A stretch of 11,204 nucleotides of DNA from the NCBI GenBank assembly GCA_040758475.1, contig JBFLVN010000120.1:1-11204 (forward strand). Reading direction: 5' to 3'. Under the pieces are notes generated by a model. It ran no database searches. It saw only the letters and a program-made list of their open reading frames with translations, and had not been told where the DNA came from. The translations under genes were made by a program, and so were the position numbers. This document shows positions 7,096 through 11,204 of this stretch, one piece after another; the stretch's first letter is position 1; each line of letters starts with the position of its first letter. The stretch is from JBFLVN01 sp040758475 (GTDB taxonomy: Bacteria; JAGRBM01).

Positions 7096-7929
7096 TCAGG
7101 CGTCGGCCGCCGCTTTGTCGCGGGCCGTTTTCTCGGCTTCGATCTCTTCGCGAAGCTCGTCCTTCTCGTAGGTCGCGTAGTGGGTGAGCCCGCCCGGAGG
7201 GAGAGCGCCCCCTTCCACGTCCACACCCTGGCCGCGCAGGCGCTCGGCCTGAAGGCGTCCGCCATCGACGCAAGCCTCGGCGATCTGGTTCGTAAAGAGC
7301 GAGATGGCCCGGATGGCGTCGTCGTTGCCGGGGATCACGTGCTGGATCGGGTCCGGGTCGCAATTCGTATCGACCACCGCCACGACCGGAACGCCCATGC
7401 GGTTGGCCTCGGCCACGGCGATCGCTTCCTTCTTCGTGTCGATGACGAAGAGGGCGTCGGGCAGGCGGGTCATCATCTGGATTCCGCCCAGGGCGAGTTC
7501 GAGCTTCTCGCGGTGGCGCTGGAGGTTCAAACCCTCCTTCTTGGTGAGCTTGTTCAGAAGGCCGCTCGTTTCGGCTTCCTGGAGTTCTTTGAGTTTGCCG
7601 ATGGACTTGGAGATCGTCCGGAAGTTCGTGAGCGTGCCGCCGAGCCACCGGGTGTTGACGTAATACATCCCGGCCCGGGTCGCTTCCTGCTGGACCACTT
7701 CGGCGGCCTGCTTCTTGGTTCCGACGAAGAGGATCTTCCCGCCGCGGGCGACGGTGTTGGCCACGAAGTCGTAGGCCTTCTGAAAGAGGTCCACCGTGAG
7801 TTGGAGGTTCACGATGTGGATGCCGTTGCGTGCGCCGTAGATATAAGGTTTCATCTTCGGATTCCAGCGGCGCGTCTGGTGCCCGAAGTGCACTCCCGCT
7901 TCGAGGAGTTGCTTCATCTGTACAGCCAT
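7096..7929 (-). CDS. rpsB: 30S ribosomal protein S2
   Basis: S2 is a protein of the 30S subunit, bound late at the head-body junction. It has 277 residues. It matches the family from MKQLLEAGVHFGHQTRRWNP through GKILFVGTKKQAAEVV, MYYVNTRWLGGTLTNF, LGGIQMMTRLPDALFVIDTK and VVAVVDTNCDPD to PGNDDAIRAI. After about residue 225 a 50-residue charged C-terminal tail, rich in Glu, Lys and Ala, extends past the S2 core; such tails vary between phyla. The ATG at 7929 has GGGAGG 9 nt upstream. It heads the translation cluster and is preceded by a long intergenic leader with hairpins that overlap its ribosome site, consistent with the autoregulation known for S2 operons elsewhere; regulation here is inferred. 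Confidence 0.98.
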   Translation of the reverse strand: MAVQMKQLLEAGVHFGHQTRRWNPKMKPYIYGARNGIHIVNLQLTVDLFQKAYDFVANTVARGGKILFVGTKKQAAEVVQQEATRAGMYYVNTRWLGGTLTNFRTISKSIGKLKELQEAETSGLLNKLTKKEGLNLQRHREKLELALGGIQMMTRLPDALFVIDTKKEAIAVAEANRMGVPVVAVVDTNCDPDPIQHVIPGNDDAIRAISLFTNQIAEACVDGGRLQAERLRGQGVDVEGGALPPGGLTHYATYEKDELREEIEAEKTARDKAAADA

Positions 7930-7956
7930 GGCTTTTAGCCTCCCGTGTTTTCGGGA
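7930..7956 (-). promoter_or_regulatory. rpsB ribosome-binding site flanked by two small hairpins
   Basis: Read on the minus strand, GGGAGG (plus positions 7939-7944) lies 9 nt before the rpsB ATG. Four of its six bases fall in the 3' arm of a 5-bp hairpin, TCCCG/CGGGA with a 6-base loop (7941-7945 with 7952-7956). On the other side GGCT/AGCC (7930-7940) forms a second small stem that also takes two of its bases. Pairing of the ribosome site suggests control of translation initiation, but the stems are short and stability was not computed. Confidence 0.5.
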
Positions 7957-7958
7957 AA

Positions 7959-7988
7959 CCTTCCGGTTTGTTGAGGCAGGCCGGAAGG
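7959..7988 (-). promoter_or_regulatory. Perfect 8-bp inverted repeat in the rpsB leader
   Basis: CCTTCCGG at 7959-7966 and CCGGAAGG at 7981-7988 are perfect complements, separated by 14 bases. In the rpsB transcript this would form a GC-rich stem-loop just upstream of the ribosome-site hairpin. No T-run follows, so it is not an intrinsic terminator. Its position fits a structured leader that could bind S2 or another factor (inference). Confidence 0.55.
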
Positions 7989-8033
7989 GCCCGTGGTTTT
8001 TGTCCTCCGCCCGATACGCGTGCCGGATAACTG

Positions 8034-8048
8034 GTGGAGCGCATCCAC
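8034..8048 (-). promoter_or_regulatory. Small hairpin in the rpsB leader
   Basis: GTGGA and TCCAC form a perfect 5-bp stem with the 5-base loop GCGCA (plus-strand reading). It is part of the same leader and lies about 100 nt before the rpsB start. On its own it is only weak evidence of structure. Confidence 0.35.
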
Positions 8049-8169
8049 TCCGCAGCAGCCCGCTTCTTGGGTACTAATGGTTGGGTCCGCCAGGGGGCCG
8101 CCGCGGGACAACCTGAAGGCGCCCCGGGGAAGCAGGAAATCCAGGCCGGCAAGGCCGATCGGACGTGTG

Positions 8170-8195
8170 TTTTGGGCGGACCCACCGCCCCAAAA
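8170..8195. promoter_or_regulatory. GC-rich hairpin near the predicted start of the rpsB transcript
   Basis: TTTTGGGCGG and CCGCCCCAAAA pair almost perfectly (one extra C) around a 5-base ACCCA loop. The element lies between the divergent rpsB and SNase-like genes, just inside the predicted rpsB transcript. Both arms end in T or A runs, so it resembles a terminator on both strands, but it lies upstream of both genes. It could be a leader structure or an attenuator, or mark the end of an unseen transcript. Function is not determined. Confidence 0.45.
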
Positions 8196-8203
8196 AGCGC
8201 CCA

Positions 8204-8233
8204 ACTATGAATCCACGGCGAGGGAAATGGCAA
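8204..8233 (-). promoter_or_regulatory. Candidate sigma70-type promoter for the rpsB operon
   Basis: On the minus strand TTGCCA (plus 8228-8233; 5 of 6 matches to TTGACA) is followed after 18 bp by CATAGT (plus 8204-8209; 4 of 6 matches to TATAAT). Transcription would begin near 8197, giving a leader of about 265 nt before rpsB. It is the best minus-strand match I found in the intergenic region, but this was by eye and unscored. Confidence 0.4.
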
Positions 8234-8236
8234 GCC

Positions 8237-8257
8237 GGGAAGGGGGCTGGCCTTCCC
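8237..8257. other. Hairpin upstream of the SNase-like gene
   Basis: GGGAAGG (8237-8243) and CCTTCCC (8251-8257) form a perfect 7-bp stem with a 7-base loop, ending 21 bases before the chosen start of the SNase-like gene. It overlaps the -35 side of the rpsB promoter candidate only by proximity. No other signal was found between it and the gene. Its role is unknown. Confidence 0.35.
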
Positions 8258-8278
8258 CCGCCCGGGGATACAACTACA

Positions 8279-8869
8279 ATGCCCCCCATGCGGTTTTTAG
8301 CGTCTTTCCTTCTCGCCGGGTCGCTTCTCCTTGCGGGCCCCTTGGGGGCCTTCGCCTGGGAAGATTTGCCCGAATCCTGGAAAGTGCTCGATGCTTCGAG
8401 CCTTTGGGTCCACCACGAGGGGCGCTGGATGCGCTTTCGCATCGCCTGGATCGACGCCCCCCAAGGGAATGCGAACCGCCAGATGACCGAGCGCATCCCC
8501 CGGGATATTTCCTACATCGACCTGCGCAAGAAGTGGCACTCCTGGGTTCAGATGGTTGAAGCGTTTTCCGAGCCGTCATCCAAGGCGCTCGATGAAATCC
8601 TGGCTTCGAGCAAAAAGCTCAAGTGGGAAGAAGTCCCCGAAGCCGAACCGGCTCGGAGGAGCGATGCCAAGCGGGCGACCGTTTGGGTCCGTCTCAAGGT
8701 GGGAGGAGACGACGTGGCCGAAGAAATGCTGGAGCGCGGCTGGGCCATTCCCTGGGTAGCCCAGGGGGTTCCCCAGCCCAAGCAGTGGGAAGACCTGGAA
8801 AAACTGCGGCTCAAGGCCATGAGAGATTGCCGGGGGATGTGGAAAGAACTCCTGATTGAGTGCCGGTGA
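8279..8869 (+). CDS. Secreted SNase-fold (thermonuclease-like) protein, catalytic residues degenerate
   Basis: A 196-residue protein with a signal peptide (hydrophobic residues 5-24, ending GAFA before WED) and a staphylococcal-nuclease-like fold. Residues 36-62 align without gaps to SNase 17-43: the D19, R35 and D40 equivalents are present (D38, R54, D59), but D21 is Ser40 and the general base E43 is Gln62. The second half, with KRATVWVRLKVGGDDVAEEM, LERGWA, then a helix and GMWK, matches the strand carrying R87 (here R132), the MVNEALVRQGLA helix and the terminal LxxxxxxAxxxxxGxW element. About 27 extra residues sit between Q62 and R132. Loss of both the metal ligand and the base suggests little or no nuclease activity, perhaps a binding role; this rests on a by-eye alignment. 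ATG 8279 was chosen because it begins the signal peptide; ATG 8288 is possible. The reading frame stays open upstream to 8165, but that sequence does not look coding. Confidence 0.8.
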   Translation: MPPMRFLASFLLAGSLLLAGPLGAFAWEDLPESWKVLDASSLWVHHEGRWMRFRIAWIDAPQGNANRQMTERIPRDISYIDLRKKWHSWVQMVEAFSEPSSKALDEILASSKKLKWEEVPEAEPARRSDAKRATVWVRLKVGGDDVAEEMLERGWAIPWVAQGVPQPKQWEDLEKLRLKAMRDCRGMWKELLIECR

Positions 8870-8892
8870 GCTCCCTCATAACGCCCCCTGTA

Positions 8893-8902
8893 TAAGCGCT
8901 TA
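8893..8902. promoter_or_regulatory. 10-bp palindrome upstream of the histidine kinase gene
   Basis: TAAGCGCTTA is a perfect 10-bp palindrome in the 113-bp gap between the SNase-like gene and the kinase gene, about 80 bp before the kinase start. It overlaps a TATAAG that resembles a -10 box, though no matching -35 element is present. It could be an operator, but a single palindrome of this length may occur by chance. Confidence 0.25.
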
Positions 8903-8982
8903 AAGTGATGACGGCGGGGGGATGGTCTTCTCCATTTCGTGATTAAACTAGGGGCGTGCGCGGCGATTGGGGCGCCGCCGCC

Positions 8983-10509
8983 ATGGCGTTTTCCCTCCTT
9001 GAACTCATCCATCTGGGCCTCTCGCTCGTGGCGCTCGCCATTGGGGCCGCTTGCATCGGGCTTTACCGTTTCTGGAAAAAAGACGAACTCTTCATTGTCT
9101 TCTCCGTCTACGCCCACGCGGTTGCCGTTTCGCTTGGAACCACTTTCTGGCTCCATCACACGGCCGAACTTCCCCACTGGCTGCGCCTCCTCCAGATGCT
9201 CGCCCTCGGGGTCGTCGTTCCGACTTTCTACTGGGCGACCCGGATCGTCCTGGGAGGCGCCCGGACCTGGATGGACGGAGCCGCTTTCTTCCTGGGCGTG
9301 GGGTCTTTCTTCAGTATCTGTCTTTGGTACGCCTTCTGGCCCGAAACGCTGGAAGTCATCACCTTTTACGATTCCCTGGGCCAGATTTTCTGGTCCCTGC
9401 GTCCGCGGGAGGGCCTTCCCGCTACGCCGTTTTTCTACATTCTCGGCGGCGGCGTTATTCCCGCGTGGTTCCTCTGGACGGGCCGCCAGATTTATTTCCT
9501 CTACCGGGCGCGGCGCCGGGCCGAGTTCTTCTTCGCCCTTCCCGCCGTGGGCAGCGTCCTCTTCGCCACGGTGAACGACTTCGCCGTGGGGGCGGGGCTC
9601 TGGCGCGGAATCTTCTTCTCCTATTTCATTTTCGGCATCATGGCCGTGACGGCCTCCGTGTGGCTCGTCTACCAGCTCATCCTCCACTCGACGGCCTTGG
9701 AGGATTTGAACCGCAATCTGGAGCGCCGGGTGGAGGACCGCACCCGCGACCTGAAAGTCGCCAACATGCACCTCGCGGAGGCCGACGCGCTGAAAAGCGA
9801 TTTCCTGGCGATTTGTTCCCACGATCTGAAGAACCTTCTCGTCTCCGTCCAGGGATACGGGGAGATGCTCGCCATCGGAATCCTGGAAGACGCGGGGAAG
9901 GAGAAGCTCCGCGAGTATTCCGACGAGGTTCAGAAGGCTTCCAAGCGGATGCTCGATCTGATCAAGGATCTCCTCGATTCGGCGCGGCTCGAATCGGGGC
10001 GGGTGGTCCTCCACGTGGCTCCGGCGCCCTTGGACGAGGTGGTGCGCGACGCCTTCGAGCAGTACGTCCGCGAGGCGGCCGACAAGAAGATTCACTACAA
10101 TCTGTTCCTGGAAGACGGCTCTGAACACGTCTCCATGGACCGCTCGAAAATCCAGCAGGCCGTGGCGAACCTCCTCCACAACGCCATCAAGTTCACCCCG
10201 GCGGGCGGGGAGATCGCCTGTTCCGTGCGCCGGCGGCCCGGAGTTCTCGAGGTCGAAGTGCGCGACTCGGGCAAGGGGATTCCGCCGGAGGATCAGAAGA
10301 TCGTCTTCGACAAATTCGCCATCGCGAGAAAGCGCCGCACCGACCGTTCGACGAGCCTGGGGACGGGCCTGGGGCTCTCCATCACGAAGACCTTCATCGA
10401 ACTCCACGGCGGGACCATCCGGCTCGACAGCGAAGTGGGCCGGGGGACGCGCTTTACGATCCGTTTCCCCGGCGCGGCCGCCGCGGCGGCGCCCGTCGAT
10501 CCAACCTGA
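8983..10509 (+). CDS. Seven-membrane-segment sensor histidine kinase
   Basis: An inner-membrane histidine kinase of 508 residues. Seven hydrophobic segments are predicted at about 7-29, 35-57, 68-90, 99-118, 150-172, 181-205 and 209-233. Basic loops (RFWKK, YRARRRA) fall where an N-out, C-in topology puts the cytoplasm. A coiled coil (about 236-270, LEDLNRNLERRVEDRTRDLK) leads to the H-box FLAICSHDLKNLL, with His280 the likely phosphorylation site. The ATPase domain has the N-box NLLHNAIKF (397-405), G1 DSGKGIP, an FDKF box and G2 GTGLGLSIT. The C-terminus ends in an Ala-rich tail. No separate sensor domain is seen, so the membrane part probably senses. No response regulator is encoded nearby in this window, so it is an orphan here. 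The start could be GTG 8956, but ATG 8983 has a G-rich ribosome site 10 nt upstream and gives a normal N-terminus. Confidence 0.94.
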   Translation: MAFSLLELIHLGLSLVALAIGAACIGLYRFWKKDELFIVFSVYAHAVAVSLGTTFWLHHTAELPHWLRLLQMLALGVVVPTFYWATRIVLGGARTWMDGAAFFLGVGSFFSICLWYAFWPETLEVITFYDSLGQIFWSLRPREGLPATPFFYILGGGVIPAWFLWTGRQIYFLYRARRRAEFFFALPAVGSVLFATVNDFAVGAGLWRGIFFSYFIFGIMAVTASVWLVYQLILHSTALEDLNRNLERRVEDRTRDLKVANMHLAEADALKSDFLAICSHDLKNLLVSVQGYGEMLAIGILEDAGKEKLREYSDEVQKASKRMLDLIKDLLDSARLESGRVVLHVAPAPLDEVVRDAFEQYVREAADKKIHYNLFLEDGSEHVSMDRSKIQQAVANLLHNAIKFTPAGGEIACSVRRRPGVLEVEVRDSGKGIPPEDQKIVFDKFAIARKRRTDRSTSLGTGLGLSITKTFIELHGGTIRLDSEVGRGTRFTIRFPGAAAAAAPVDPT

Positions 10510-10515
10510 GAATTT

Positions 10516-11204
10516 TTACCGCGCCCGCCGGCGGTAGATCACGTATCCCGCTTCGTCGATGAAGTAAGGCTCGAAGGCGAAGCGGTAGGGGTTTCCTTCC
10601 GGTTTGTCGAAACGCCAGAGCTTTTCAACGCTCGTGCGGATGCTTTGGGAGATGGCGAAGAAATCCATCTGCCACCCGGATTCGCTTTTTTTGAGGAAGA
10701 GCGGCGCGTAAGTGAGGTCGAGCGAGGGGAAGTGGACGACGGCCCTCTCTTCTTGGATCGCTACTTCATAAGGCGCGCCAACGTATTTCTCTTCTACCCG
10801 TTCCAATTGGTCCGCCGTGACCGGATGCTTTTTGAAAAAATCCCGGCTCTCGGGCGTGTAGAGCGGAAGGTCCGGCCGCGTATCCCGTTTTTTGGCGGCG
10901 AGGAGATAGGCGAGATAAGCCCGTTCCGGGTCCGCCTGGGCTTTGGCGAAATCCGTTCCGCCCGGGGCGAGGCCCGGAAATTTTTCCCGGAGAATGCGTT
11001 CGACCGGCGGGGCGGGGGGCGCGGGTTCCGGCGGCGCGGTTTGGGTGGCCGCCGGTTTTGCGGCGGGTGGATAGAGGAGTTCTTCAAGGGAAATTTCGAG
11101 AACGTCGCCCGCCCGTCCACCGTCGGGAAGGGCGGCGCGAAGTTGTTTTACGAGCCGCTCCCGCCACTCGGCCGGCGGGGAGACCGGGGCTTCTCCGAGC
11201 GGCG
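10516..11204 (-). CDS. Unrecognised protein, C-terminal 228 residues (5' end outside window)
   Basis: The minus-strand frame ending at TAA 10516-10518 is open without a stop to the window edge, so this is a partial gene. Its in-frame TTG at 10806 is internal and not a likely start. The visible part begins with a charged helix (EWRERLVKQLRAAL), then a Pro/Ala-rich linker at about 11005-11070. A segment with PERAYLAYLLAAKKRD follows, and then a compact domain with VEEKYVGAPYEVAIQEERAV, PSLDLTYAPLFLKKSESGWQ and MDFFAISQSIRTS, ending EAGYVIYRRRAR. The alternating strands and the 'SGWQMDFFA' stretch suggest a small alpha/beta sensor- or NTF2-like domain, which is a weak guess. I do not recognise the family. 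It converges on the kinase gene with a 6-bp gap and no evident terminator. The proline-rich linker is typical of envelope or secreted proteins, but no signal peptide is in view. Confidence 0.75.
   Translation of the reverse strand, partial: PLGEAPVSPPAEWRERLVKQLRAALPDGGRAGDVLEISLEELLYPPAAKPAATQTAPPEPAPPAPPVERILREKFPGLAPGGTDFAKAQADPERAYLAYLLAAKKRDTRPDLPLYTPESRDFFKKHPVTADQLERVEEKYVGAPYEVAIQEERAVVHFPSLDLTYAPLFLKKSESGWQMDFFAISQSIRTSVEKLWRFDKPEGNPYRFAFEPYFIDEAGYVIYRRRAR

Noticed and set aside
7935..8204. Small minus-strand open frame (89 codons) upstream of rpsB
   Set aside because: No plausible ribosome site or family; it lies over the leader hairpins and reads as Gly/Pro/Arg-rich. Treated as leader, though a leader peptide cannot be fully excluded.
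8548..10407. Long minus-strand open frame (619 codons) opposite the kinase gene
   Set aside because: It is antisense to a clear histidine kinase and to part of the SNase-like gene. Its translation is low-complexity and rich in Arg, Glu, Gly and Pro, as expected from a GC-rich codon-bias shadow, and shows no domain.
10517..10536. Hairpin TACCGC...GCGGTA at the kinase 3' end as an intrinsic terminator
   Set aside because: The stem lies inside the last codons of the convergent gene and the T-run precedes it on the plus strand; no T-run follows on either strand, so it does not have terminator form.
10794..11120. Separate minus-strand open frame of 108 codons near the right end
   Set aside because: It is out of frame with, and overlaps, the continuous frame that runs from the window edge to 10516. 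Its composition is Arg/Pro-rich shadow type.

Overview
The window is high-GC DNA from a diderm (Gram-negative type) bacterium. An outer-membrane TonB-dependent receptor, a periplasmic YfiR-like protein, and a core ribosome/UMP kinase/undecaprenyl cluster of the usual bacterial type all point that way. The sequence alone does not fix the phylum. Nothing suggests a plasmid, phage or mobile element: no transposase, integrase, tRNA, rRNA or CRISPR repeat was seen.

Layout. (1) Positions 1-3769, plus strand: a probable three-gene operon with the 3' part of a TonB-dependent receptor, a secreted YfiR-family protein 7 bp later, and 21 bp further a chemoreceptor whose periplasmic domain looks like CHASE8. 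(2) Positions 3802-7929, minus strand, read right to left: rpsB, tsf, pyrH, frr, uppS and an unrecognised 140-aa protein. The rpsB-to-uppS order is classical; the cdsA/dxr genes that often follow uppS are absent. (3) Positions 7930-8278: a 349-bp divergent intergenic region with a candidate rpsB promoter, a long leader and several hairpins, one overlapping the rpsB Shine-Dalgarno sequence. (4) Positions 8279-8869, plus: a secreted SNase-fold protein that appears to lack two catalytic acidic residues. (5) Positions 8983-10509, plus: an orphan histidine kinase with seven predicted membrane segments. (6) Positions 10516-11204, minus: the C-terminal 228 residues of an unrecognised protein with a Pro/Ala-rich linker, running off the window.

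How the genes may work together. In Pseudomonas, periplasmic YfiR inhibits the membrane diguanylate cyclase YfiN through its periplasmic sensor domain, and an outer-membrane partner (YfiB) relieves this. Here a YfiR-like protein lies between an outer-membrane TonB receptor and an inner-membrane protein with a YfiN-like sensor domain, but the cytoplasmic output is a methyl-accepting chemotaxis domain instead of GGDEF. The simplest reading is a three-layer envelope signalling chain (outer membrane, periplasm, inner membrane) feeding a CheA-type array. This is an inference from domains and gene order and is the most interesting feature of the window. The minus-strand cluster is housekeeping: translation (S2, EF-Ts, ribosome recycling), pyrimidine nucleotides (UMP kinase) and the lipid carrier for cell-wall synthesis (UppS).
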